64,000 bases of DNA from the NCBI RefSeq assembly GCF_026013605.1, contig NZ_JAPDPJ010000001.1, forward strand, positions 62,001 to 126,000. The letters run 5' to 3'. Origin of the DNA: Plebeiibacterium sediminum (GTDB taxonomy: Bacteria > Bacteroidota > Bacteroidia > Bacteroidales > Marinilabiliaceae). How positions within the stretch are numbered: position 1 is the stretch's first letter; every line of letters begins with the position of its first letter. Positions 1 through 8,117 of this stretch are shown here, piece after piece. Under the pieces are notes generated by a model, which saw nothing but the letters and a program-made list of their open reading frames with translations, did not search any database and was not told the DNA's origin. Position numbers and translations under genes: made by a program.

Positions 1-1
1 T

Positions 2-250
2 CCACCTGAAAACAAATTCTTTTTAATTGCAGGAAGCTTTTCCAGTCAACAAAATGCAGAGACTTTTAAAAATGAGTTGATACAGCAGGGATATGATTCA
101 GAAGTGATTGTACGGAAAACTGGTAAAAATCAAGACTTCTATAAAGTTTCATACAAGGGTTTTTACGATAAAGATGAAGCTTTTAATGCATTAGCAATGG
201 AACGAAAACAACCCAACAACGAAGATGTATGGTTGTTAATTAAGAAATAA
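2..250 (+). CDS. SPOR-domain protein, C-terminal part (partial)
   Basis: The reading frame is open from the left edge and stops at 250; 82 residues are visible. They begin PPENKFFLIAGSFSSQQNAE and contain FYKVSYKGFYDKDEAFNAL, which is the usual SPOR (sporulation-related repeat) pattern: a 'xxIaGSF' first strand, a helix, and a 'yrV..g.f.d..eA' second half. SPOR domains bind denuded septal peptidoglycan in the periplasm, so this is probably the C-terminal end of a cell-envelope or division protein. The N-terminal part and any membrane anchor are outside the window, so the full protein cannot be named. Confidence 0.8.
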   Translation, partial: PPENKFFLIAGSFSSQQNAETFKNELIQQGYDSEVIVRKTGKNQDFYKVSYKGFYDKDEAFNALAMERKQPNNEDVWLLIKK

Positions 251-260
251 AAACATAAGG

Positions 261-294
261 AGCCAACAGTTGATTTTAGCTGTTGGCTTTTTTT
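261..294 (+). terminator. Intrinsic terminator after SPOR gene
   Basis: A perfect 9-bp stem (AGCCAACAG at 261-269 with CTGTTGGCT at 280-288) is followed by a run of T. It sits 10 bases after the stop of the SPOR gene and could also act weakly on the convergent HAD gene. Confidence 0.85.
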
Positions 295-308
295 ATGCTC
301 ATTAAAAT

Positions 309-947
309 TTACTGGATTGTTTCCTTTAATAATTGATTCATTTGAGGAACCCATTGATCCGGATATTCCACCAACCACGATTCAATTCCTAGATTTCTTG
401 CCGCTTCAACGTTAGCAACCGAATCATCTAAATAAAGCGTTTCTTCAGCCTTTATATCGGCATCTCTTAATACCGTTTCAAATATAATATCATTGGGTTT
501 ACTCATACCCATTTCATGGCTGTAATAGATCTTATCAAACAACTTATCCAACGAACCAACAATCGGAACCCGATAAGCACAAGAATCTATGTGCAGACTA
601 TTGGTATTACTTAATAAATAAACCTGATGGGTTTTTCGTAACTCCAATATGGTTGAAATTCTTTCTTCTTTATAATCTCCCAAAAGAGAATTCCATGCAG
701 CAATTACATCATCTGTAGTTACTCCCTGCTTCATCTTTTGTAATAATTCAGCAGTAAACTCGTGTGGAGTAACTCTTCCCTCTTCAAAATCTTTAAAAAT
801 TGGTGTTTGATGATATATTTTTAAAAAATTTTCATCAATATAATAGCCTAACTCCTTAAAACGTTGAAAGGTGATATTCAGGTCAATATCAACAATTACA
901 TTACCCAAATCAAAGATTACACTCTTCTTATCTTTTAATTTTGTCAT
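309..947 (-). CDS. HAD-superfamily phosphatase, YihX-like
   Basis: A 212-residue cytosolic haloacid dehalogenase-like hydrolase. Motif I is FDLGNVIVDID with the nucleophile Asp at about residue 13; the DLGN form lacks the second Asp of the classical DxD, as in YihX-type sugar-phosphate phosphatases. Motif II is LLSNTN, motif III is MSKPNDIIFE (Lys) and motif IV is LYLDDSVANVEAA (metal-binding Asp pair). Family members dephosphorylate small phosphorylated metabolites such as sugar 1-phosphates; the substrate here cannot be read from the sequence. The gene is convergent with the SPOR gene and divergent from the tRNA. Confidence 0.85.
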   Translation of the reverse strand: MTKLKDKKSVIFDLGNVIVDIDLNITFQRFKELGYYIDENFLKIYHQTPIFKDFEEGRVTPHEFTAELLQKMKQGVTTDDVIAAWNSLLGDYKEERISTILELRKTHQVYLLSNTNSLHIDSCAYRVPIVGSLDKLFDKIYYSHEMGMSKPNDIIFETVLRDADIKAEETLYLDDSVANVEAARNLGIESWLVEYPDQWVPQMNQLLKETIQ

Positions 948-965
948 ATTTTTTTCAATCCTCTA

Positions 966-996
966 TTTGATAAATTGATATAACTTATTATTTTTG
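966..996 (+). promoter_or_regulatory. Bacteroidota housekeeping promoter of the tRNA gene
   Basis: TTTG at 966-969, 19 bases, then TATTTTTG at 989-996 matches the Bacteroidota sigma-70 consensus (TTTG-N19-TAnnTTTG) exactly. Transcription would start near 1003, about 33 bases before the tRNA. Confidence 0.75.
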
Positions 997-1035
997 CATC
1001 CGCAATATACAAAAGGATTTTTGTATAACAATGCC

Positions 1036-1109
1036 GGGCCTATAGCTCAGTTGGTTAGAGCACCTGACTCATAATCAGGGAGTCCCAGGTTCAAGCCCTG
1101 GTGGGCCCA
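1036..1109 (+). tRNA. tRNA with anticodon CAU (Ile2 or elongator Met)
   Basis: A complete 74-nt cloverleaf. The acceptor stem is GGGCCTA with TGGGCCC (7 bp), the D arm is GCTC/GAGC, the anticodon stem is CCTGA/TCAGG with loop CTCATAA, and the T arm is CCAGG-TTCAAGC-CCTGG. CCA is not encoded. Anticodon CAU fits elongator Met, or Ile2 after lysidine modification by TilS. C4-G69 and C5-G68 in the acceptor stem are reported TilS recognition features and favour Ile2, but this is an inference. Confidence 0.95.
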
Positions 1110-1117
1110 CAATACAA

Positions 1118-1154
1118 AGCCACTTTCAGTCAAGCTGTTAGTGGCTTTTTTTTT
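1118..1154 (+). terminator. Terminator of the tRNA transcript
   Basis: The stem AGCCACT (1118-1124) with AGTGGCT (1140-1146) is followed by nine T. It begins 9 bases after the tRNA. Confidence 0.85.
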
Positions 1155-1877
1155 ATAATAATTCTTTTGTATGCCCCAAGTATAAACATAGCCTTCATTG
1201 GTGCATTTATTAATTATATTATCAATTTAATATATGTGATAAAAGACAAAAGAAGATATCTGTCATACCTTGAGATATTAAAATGATATGAAAATAAAAA
1301 TGCATCCATTCTTGAATACAACTTTAAGAACCTTACCTGTTGTTTTATTTTCATCTTTGCTTATTTACTACTTCGCCATTTATATTTAGATATATCAAAA
1401 GCTCTATAACAAAACACATTTATAACTCTTCTGATAGAGATCTGAAAATTTCAATAATACTCATAACATTATTATGTTTATATAAATGCAAATTACATAA
1501 CCCATTTTATATTACATTACTTTATTATATAATCATTAGCTAATATTTAAATCTTATTATATTTTCTTATACTACAGAAATTATTTTTTCATATATAACT
1601 ATATATCTGCACCCTACACCACACAACACTTTCAATAAAATCAATTATCACAAATACACTAAAAATTAAAATTTATCAAAAACGTTTATCGAAACAGCGG
1701 TTGCATATATCTTTTATTTATTATAATTTTAGTAGTTGTTAATTATTTTATTAAAATATACTAATACAATAAACCTTAAATTGCAACCTAACATGTTTCT
1801 ACACCCCATAAAACCTACTCACTTTAAATACAATAATATAGTATCCCTAACATTATTAACATCCAAAGAAATATATA
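1155..1877. other. AT-rich stretch without a convincing gene
   Basis: About 720 bases of very AT-rich sequence between the tRNA terminator and the next gene. Short open frames exist (for example 1288-1389, a 33-residue hydrophobic peptide, and 1340-1543), but their composition looks like random AT-rich sequence with no recognisable domain or start context. I see no repeat, RNA or clear promoter here. Confidence 0.5.
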
Positions 1878-2687
1878 ATGCTTAGTAAAAAGTCTTTTAA
1901 TTTACCATTTCTCTATTTAAATAAATGGATATTAATTATACCAAATTACAGACAATCATTTTTAATAGTTACAGTTGCAATACATCTACTTGTGACTGGA
2001 TCTACAGATGCTCAAGAACTCAGCTATACTAATAAAAAAGAATATTTTGAGTACAATAAATCAGCTTTACAAGATTCGCTAAAGCAGTTTGATATTAAAC
2101 TTCCCTTTATGATAGGTAAACTTCATAAATCTACTGGTACTCAAACAAGACACCCCTATTACGATAATGATTGGACCGATGGGGAGATTACTTATAACAA
2201 TCAAAAATTTCACGTTCAAAATTTAAGATATGATATTTTAGACGATAAGCTCATTTATCTTCTCAGTTCAACTGACTACAAAATTCACAGCATAGCTCTT
2301 GACGAAAATTTCATAAAAGAATTTAACATATTAAATAAGACTTTCAGGTATTACACAAACCTCACGTATAAGAATGGTAAAAAAATTTCAGATAGCTATT
2401 ATGAAATAGTATATGATGGCACCATGAAATTTATGATACATAAATCTAAATATAAAGCCATTGTTACTGATTGGCCATATTACAATTACACAACTATAAC
2501 AGAAATGTACTTAATGATTAACTCTATAGTATTTCCAATTAAAAACAAATCGGATCTGCTTAATCAGTTAACAGACAAGAAGAAAGAACTCAAAAAGTTC
2601 ATCAGTACGAACCACCTGATAGTAAATAAAAACCAATATGAATCTACTACACAAATTTTAGAATATTATGAAAACAATAAGCCATAA
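1878..2687 (+). CDS. Exported protein of unknown function
   Basis: A 269-residue protein that I do not recognise. A hydrophobic segment around residues 31-44 followed by STDAQE looks like a signal peptide with an unusually long N-terminal region (cleavage near residue 46), so a downstream start is possible. The mature part is rich in Tyr, Asn and Lys and has patterns typical of Bacteroidota periplasmic or surface proteins (WTDGEITYNNQKF, NLRYDILDDKLIYLL). It lies 91 bases upstream of the TonB receptor on the same strand and may belong to that locus, but no function can be assigned. Confidence 0.6.
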   Translation: MLSKKSFNLPFLYLNKWILIIPNYRQSFLIVTVAIHLLVTGSTDAQELSYTNKKEYFEYNKSALQDSLKQFDIKLPFMIGKLHKSTGTQTRHPYYDNDWTDGEITYNNQKFHVQNLRYDILDDKLIYLLSSTDYKIHSIALDENFIKEFNILNKTFRYYTNLTYKNGKKISDSYYEIVYDGTMKFMIHKSKYKAIVTDWPYYNYTTITEMYLMINSIVFPIKNKSDLLNQLTDKKKELKKFISTNHLIVNKNQYESTTQILEYYENNKP

Positions 2688-2778
2688 AAACTCTACATCA
2701 GCTCTATACAAAAACAGTCACAAATCCAATATCTAATTTAAATCAACTTAGTTCATAAGGTATTCTAAGCACAAATCC

Positions 2779-5550
2779 ATGAAAAACGCCCTGCTATCAT
2801 TATTCATTTTCATCCTAATTCATCACTCTACAGCACAAAACAATAGCAAATTGGTTATTTCACCTATTCAAAATTCTGTCACGTTTAGTGAATTTGTAAA
2901 TAATGCAGAACATAATCTAAATATTAAATTTTTCTACAAAGAAAATTGGGTTGATTCATTAATCATCATGAATTACCCGGATTCAACAGAACTATCAACA
3001 ATACTTCACGATGCATTTATGCTTTCAAAATTAAGCTACATCATTGATGGTTCAAATATTATAATAACCAACGATAATAAATTACAAACTTCGCTTCCTG
3101 AAGACTTCTTTACGAATAAACCTGCTATTAACATTAAAACGAAAGGTACAGAAGCAACTAACAGTTCATTTATTAATAAACCTGAAAAGAAAGAAGTACA
3201 AATATCAAACAGCATCACTGTGATAGGGAACCCAAAAGTTATTTCATCTGAAAGTAATTGCTCAATATCAGGTAAAGTACTTAATCATGAAGATGGACAA
3301 CCTGTTGTTGGAGCACAGATTTACATACAAAAACTAAATATTGGAACCATTACTGATCCATCAGGTTATTATGTATTAAATGTACCCGTAGGCAAAAGTG
3401 AACTCATGTTTAAGAGTATGGGTTTAAAAGATCTGTCACTACCGATTCATGTATACAGCAATGGATCATTAAATGTTAATATGGAAAAAAGTGACGTATT
3501 AATTAACGAAATAAAAGTTATTGCGGAGAATAACAATAATGTAAAGAACCTCAATATGGGTGTTCAGCAAATAAACATTGATAAAATAAAACAAATAACG
3601 GCTACTTTGGGAGAAGTAGATGTTTTAAAAACAGCATTACTCCTACCTGGAGTTCAAACCGTTGGTGAAGGATCGTCTGGTTTTAATGTTAGAGGAGGTA
3701 GTACTGATCAAAACTTAATATTGTTTGATGATATACCTATTTTTAACTCATCTCATTTATTTGGATTCTTTTCTGTATTTAATCCCGAAACTGTAAAGGA
3801 CTTTAAATTATATAAAAGCGGAATTCCGGCTACTTATGGCGGTCGGGCATCATCTGTTTTTGATGTCGAAGCAAAACAAGGTAATCTGAAAAAATATGCT
3901 ATAAGTGGAGGGATAAGTCCTGTAACAGGAAAACTTACACTGGAGGGGCCAATTATAAAAGACAAACTATCAGTAATTATTGGAGGAAGAAGCACTTATT
4001 CTGATTGGATTTTAAAACAAATTGATTCTCCTCAAACCAGAAAAAGCTCAGCTAATTTTTATGATATAAGCACCAAGATTTTATATCTCCTAAATGATAA
4101 AAATGAAATAAGCTTTACAGGATATTTATCCAGAGACAACTTTACGCTGAATTCGGATACTGCATATCATTATCAAAATAAATGTGCTGGTTTATTTTTC
4201 AAACACTATTTTTCTCCTACAGTGTACTCTAAAATATCGGGTATATATTCCAACTATCAATACAATATTACACGCGATGATGACCCGGAACTTGCATTCA
4301 ATATGAAATACGATATTGATTACAAGTCGGTAAAATCGGAACTCCATTATTTTCCAAACTCCAAACACAATTTTATTGTAGGATCTGAAATTACCAGGTA
4401 CGATATGACTCCTGGTAACATGACACCTCATTCGTCAGAATCAGACATTACTGAATTTAAATTACCCAAGGAACAAAGCATCGAAACAGGTTTGTTCCTT
4501 AGCAACGAATTTAAAATAAGCAACAGATTTTCTGCATACCTGGGAGTAAGACTTGCTAATTTTTTTATACTTGGACCGTATAAAGATTACGAATACAATC
4601 CATTAGTTCCTAAGCGTGTGGAGAGTAGAATGGACTCCACACAATATGCCAAGAATGAAATTGTTAAAACTTATGGTGAACCGGAAATAAGATTTTCATC
4701 GCGATACATACTGGGAGTAAACAATTCACTCAAATTTAGTTACAACAAGGTGCACCAGTTTGTACACATGATCTCTAATTCATCAGCCATTTCACCAACT
4801 GATGTTTGGAAAATTAGTGACCCTACAATAAAACCTCTAATAGGAGAACAATTTGCGTTAGGATATTACCACAACTTATTTACCAATACCATTGAAGCAT
4901 CGGCTGAATTATATTACAAAAAAACCAGAAATCACCTGGATTATAAAAGTGGTGCAGAACTATTATTAAATCCTAATTTAGATGTTGCATTATTATCGGG
5001 AATAGGAAGAGCATACGGGTTAGAGCTTTTACTAAAAAAAGAAAAGGGAAAAATAAACGGATGGGTGTCCTACACCTATTCAAAGTCGGAATTAAAGATA
5101 GACAGCAAGTTTGCTGAGGATAGAATAAATGACGGCGAGTACTACCCTACTGACTACGACAAAACCCATGATTTTACAATTGTAGCTAACTATAAACACT
5201 CCCGAAGATATAGTATATCATCAACATTTACCTATAGCACGGGACGACCCATTTCTATGCCGGTTGCAAAATATAATTTTAGAAATAATCAACTTCTACA
5301 TTATTCAAACAGAAATGAATATCGGATACCTGATTATTTAAGATGGGATATTTCATTAAACATCTACGAAAATTTAAAATCAAACAAAACAATAAGTAAT
5401 TTCTGGTCAATTGGCATTTACAATGTAACAGGAAGACACAATGCTTATTCTGTATATTTTAAATCTACTGAGTCTAGAAAATTAAATGGATACCTACTTT
5501 CCGTATTTGCAAAACCGATTATTAATGTGTCATACAATGTTAGATTTTAA
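2779..5550 (+). CDS. TonB-dependent outer-membrane receptor with STN and carboxypeptidase-like domains
   Basis: A 923-residue receptor. Order of parts: signal peptide (about 1-19), an STN-like domain (about 25-105, the secretin/TonB short N-terminal fold seen in FecA-type receptors), a linker, a CarboxypepD_reg-like domain (about 160-240: SISGKVLNHEDGQPVVGAQI), the plug (about 255-375: GFNVRGGSTDQNLILFDDIP) and a beta-barrel ending in SYNVRF. It should carry a substrate across the outer membrane using TonB. It is followed directly by two DUF4249 lipoproteins and an MG2/plug-like protein, a set seen in other Bacteroidota. STN domains usually signal to a FecR-type anti-sigma factor, but none is encoded nearby. 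The substrate is unknown. Confidence 0.9.
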   Translation: MKNALLSLFIFILIHHSTAQNNSKLVISPIQNSVTFSEFVNNAEHNLNIKFFYKENWVDSLIIMNYPDSTELSTILHDAFMLSKLSYIIDGSNIIITNDNKLQTSLPEDFFTNKPAINIKTKGTEATNSSFINKPEKKEVQISNSITVIGNPKVISSESNCSISGKVLNHEDGQPVVGAQIYIQKLNIGTITDPSGYYVLNVPVGKSELMFKSMGLKDLSLPIHVYSNGSLNVNMEKSDVLINEIKVIAENNNNVKNLNMGVQQINIDKIKQITATLGEVDVLKTALLLPGVQTVGEGSSGFNVRGGSTDQNLILFDDIPIFNSSHLFGFFSVFNPETVKDFKLYKSGIPATYGGRASSVFDVEAKQGNLKKYAISGGISPVTGKLTLEGPIIKDKLSVIIGGRSTYSDWILKQIDSPQTRKSSANFYDISTKILYLLNDKNEISFTGYLSRDNFTLNSDTAYHYQNKCAGLFFKHYFSPTVYSKISGIYSNYQYNITRDDDPELAFNMKYDIDYKSVKSELHYFPNSKHNFIVGSEITRYDMTPGNMTPHSSESDITEFKLPKEQSIETGLFLSNEFKISNRFSAYLGVRLANFFILGPYKDYEYNPLVPKRVESRMDSTQYAKNEIVKTYGEPEIRFSSRYILGVNNSLKFSYNKVHQFVHMISNSSAISPTDVWKISDPTIKPLIGEQFALGYYHNLFTNTIEASAELYYKKTRNHLDYKSGAELLLNPNLDVALLSGIGRAYGLELLLKKEKGKINGWVSYTYSKSELKIDSKFAEDRINDGEYYPTDYDKTHDFTIVANYKHSRRYSISSTFTYSTGRPISMPVAKYNFRNNQLLHYSNRNEYRIPDYLRWDISLNIYENLKSNKTISNFWSIGIYNVTGRHNAYSVYFKSTESRKLNGYLLSVFAKPIINVSYNVRF

Positions 5551-5626
5551 TAAAAAATATAGTCTAAAGAGATCTTCAGGTAAAAGAGTTTTTTTTACAA
5601 TGTGTGATATACAGCTAAGAAGCCCA

Positions 5627-6838
5627 ATGTTAAGAAAAATCAACTATACTTTTATAATACTATGCTCTATTACGCTTGTTAACTGTGTATATAAATACGA
5701 ACCTGACATTTCGAAATACGAAAATATTTTAGTTGTTGAAGCAGAATTATCCAACCTTCCTGGTCCCTATGAAGTAAAACTGTCACGAAGTTTTGGTTAT
5801 GGTCAAAAAAACGGTAGCCCCGTTTGTGATGCCACGGTTAAATTTATGGATAAAACTGGTTTAGAAATCCCTTTGTTCGAAACCAATGAGGGTATTTATC
5901 AAACCATAGACAACTCTTTTCAGGGAATAGTTGGCAAAAGCTATAAGCTTCATATTGAAATAGATGATGAAATTTACGAATCGGATTTTGAAACTATTAA
6001 AGAACCAATTCCTATTGACAATATATATTGGGAATTTAAAAAAATAGATAATAACCGAGGAATAGATATTTTAATTGATGCTCATGACTCTAATAATAAA
6101 ACCCATTTTTATGCCTGGGATTATGAAGAAACCTGGAAATTTCATGTCCCCTTTAACAATTATGACCTTTTTCCTGAATTGGAAGAATGTTATAAAAGTG
6201 ATAGAAACACTAACTTTATTACTACATCTACAACAAACAGAAATAATGATATAGTAAAAGGACATTCACTAAAGTTCATTACAGAAGAAGACAACAGGCT
6301 CTATTTAAGATATACCATATTAGTTAAACAACATTCTTTATCTGAACCCACATATAAATATTTTAAAGACTTAAATGAACTAAACTACAACCAAGGTACT
6401 TTATTTGATCCTATACCTGGGCCATTATCGGGCAACATAGAAAATGTATCTGGTAACAATAAATTTGTATTAGGTTATTTCTTTGTAAGTGGAGCTACTG
6501 AAAAAAGAATTTTTATCGACAGGTCAGAGTTACCCCTAAACTATTATCCAACTAATGGCTTTAAAGAATGCAAACGCCATATATTCGAAATCCCTGCGGA
6601 TGAGATTGGTAACAATAAAAGTGATGGTTTATTTCCGAATGAAAATGAATACAGACGTATAGAACCTAAAATAGATTCGCTCATAACACAAGAAAACTTT
6701 TTAATTTACAAAGAAATTATCCCTGCTCAATCTTTTCCTTTTTATATAGTGTATCTAGCCAAACCTGCGTGTTATACTTGTACTGCACACGGCACCAATG
6801 TAGTTCCTGACTTCTGGGTAGAAAAAGAAGATAACTAG
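5627..6838 (+). CDS. DUF4249 lipoprotein, first copy
   Basis: I place the start at the internal ATG at 5627 because it yields a clean lipoprotein signal (MLRKINYTFII...TLVNC, Cys at about residue 19) and a 403-residue length close to the 393-residue paralogue downstream. The longer frame from 5486 would overlap the receptor by 65 bases and lack a signal at its N terminus. DUF4249 proteins are outer-membrane lipoproteins found next to TonB receptors. The C terminus has conserved Cys residues (ACYTCTAHGTN). It is closely similar to the next gene over its whole length, including NYNQGTLFDPIPGPL and LRYTILVKQHSLSEP. The biochemical role of the family is not established. Confidence 0.85.
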   Translation: MLRKINYTFIILCSITLVNCVYKYEPDISKYENILVVEAELSNLPGPYEVKLSRSFGYGQKNGSPVCDATVKFMDKTGLEIPLFETNEGIYQTIDNSFQGIVGKSYKLHIEIDDEIYESDFETIKEPIPIDNIYWEFKKIDNNRGIDILIDAHDSNNKTHFYAWDYEETWKFHVPFNNYDLFPELEECYKSDRNTNFITTSTTNRNNDIVKGHSLKFITEEDNRLYLRYTILVKQHSLSEPTYKYFKDLNELNYNQGTLFDPIPGPLSGNIENVSGNNKFVLGYFFVSGATEKRIFIDRSELPLNYYPTNGFKECKRHIFEIPADEIGNNKSDGLFPNENEYRRIEPKIDSLITQENFLIYKEIIPAQSFPFYIVYLAKPACYTCTAHGTNVVPDFWVEKEDN

Positions 6839-6890
6839 AATAAACTATTAATGCGACAAAAAAAATCCTAATTAAGTAAAAATCCTTTAA

Positions 6891-8072
6891 ATGAGATATT
6901 TAGTATATATTCCAATTTATTTAGTAGTTATCATACTTGCATCTTGTGTCTATAATTACGAACCAGATATTTCCAAATATGAAAATATTCTGGTGGTTGA
7001 CGGAGAGTTAACAAACTTACCTGGTCCATACAAGGTGAAACTATCCCGAAGTTTAAACTATAATAGTAATGGAAGACCTGATAATCCTGTTTGTGATGCC
7101 CAAATAAAAATCATTGAAGATACTGGTTTAGAAATTCCATTATACGAAACTGATGACGGCGTTTACGAAACAATAGATATTGATTTCCAGGGGATTGTAG
7201 ACAATAGTTACAAATTACAAATCATTCTTGATGGAGAAACCTACGAATCCGATTTTGAAACCATCAAAAATCCAATTCCGATAGATAGTATTTACTGGCA
7301 ACTAACAACAAGGAATAACAATTTAGGAATTGACATATTGCTGGACACCCATGATATAAATAACAATACACACTTTTATGCCTGGGATTATGAAGAAACG
7401 TGGAAATTTCAAGTACCATATGCTATGCTTACAGAACATCCTGAACGGGAGATATGCTATAAAGATGTAAACAGCACGAAGTTTGATTTGACCTCTACAG
7501 CAAATAGAAATAATGATATCGTAAATGGGCATTCAATAAAATTCATTACAGAAGAAACCAACAGACTCTTTTTAAGATATACCATATTGGTTAAACAACA
7601 TTCTTTATCTGAACCCGCCTATAAGTATTTTAAAGACATAAATGCACTAAATTACAACCAGGGCACTTTATTTGATCCTATACCTGGCCCATTAATGGGA
7701 AACGTAAAAAACTTATCGGATGACCAACGTATATTAGGTTATTTTTTGGTTTGCGGAACCTCTGAAAAAAGAATATTTATCGACAGAAATGATTTGCCTG
7801 AGAGTTATATTCCTTCATCTGGAAATGAAGATTGCAGGTTGTATACTTTTGAATACCCAAGTATGTCCAGGCCTTGGACTGAAAGATTATATAGGCTTTA
7901 TCATCCCGAAGTTGATTCTCTTATGAATAAAGGCTATTCGATATTGAGCGAAAATACATATCCTGAATCCTATATAGTATTAATAACTCTTGCCAAAACA
8001 CCTTGTTATAATTGCACGGCAAATGGCACTAATACTCCTCCTGAATTTTGGATTGAAAGAGAAGAAGACTAG
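6891..8072 (+). CDS. DUF4249 lipoprotein, second copy
   Basis: A 393-residue lipoprotein (lipobox ILASC, Cys at about residue 19). The mature start CVYNYEPDISKYENILVV is almost the same as in the upstream gene, and long near-identical blocks recur through the protein. The two are therefore tandem paralogues. The C-terminal CYNCTANGTN motif is kept. Divergence is greatest in the region around residues 165-190 and near residues 285-345, which may point to ligand-specific surfaces. It is separated by about 50 bases from its neighbours on either side and is probably in the same transcript as the receptor. Function is unknown beyond family association with TonB receptors. Confidence 0.85.
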   Translation: MRYLVYIPIYLVVIILASCVYNYEPDISKYENILVVDGELTNLPGPYKVKLSRSLNYNSNGRPDNPVCDAQIKIIEDTGLEIPLYETDDGVYETIDIDFQGIVDNSYKLQIILDGETYESDFETIKNPIPIDSIYWQLTTRNNNLGIDILLDTHDINNNTHFYAWDYEETWKFQVPYAMLTEHPEREICYKDVNSTKFDLTSTANRNNDIVNGHSIKFITEETNRLFLRYTILVKQHSLSEPAYKYFKDINALNYNQGTLFDPIPGPLMGNVKNLSDDQRILGYFLVCGTSEKRIFIDRNDLPESYIPSSGNEDCRLYTFEYPSMSRPWTERLYRLYHPEVDSLMNKGYSILSENTYPESYIVLITLAKTPCYNCTANGTNTPPEFWIEREED

Positions 8073-8117
8073 AGTAAATATTCCCTTATTTAATATATTA
8101 AACAAAATTTTAAAGCT

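Noticed and set aside
1101-1543. Two small plus-strand open frames (61 and 67 residues) after the tRNA
   Set aside because: They overlap the tRNA end or its terminator, or lie in very AT-rich DNA, and have no domain, start context or conserved look.
5486-5626. Longer N terminus for the first DUF4249 protein
   Set aside because: It would overlap the receptor gene and put 47 residues before a clear lipoprotein signal that starts at 5627.
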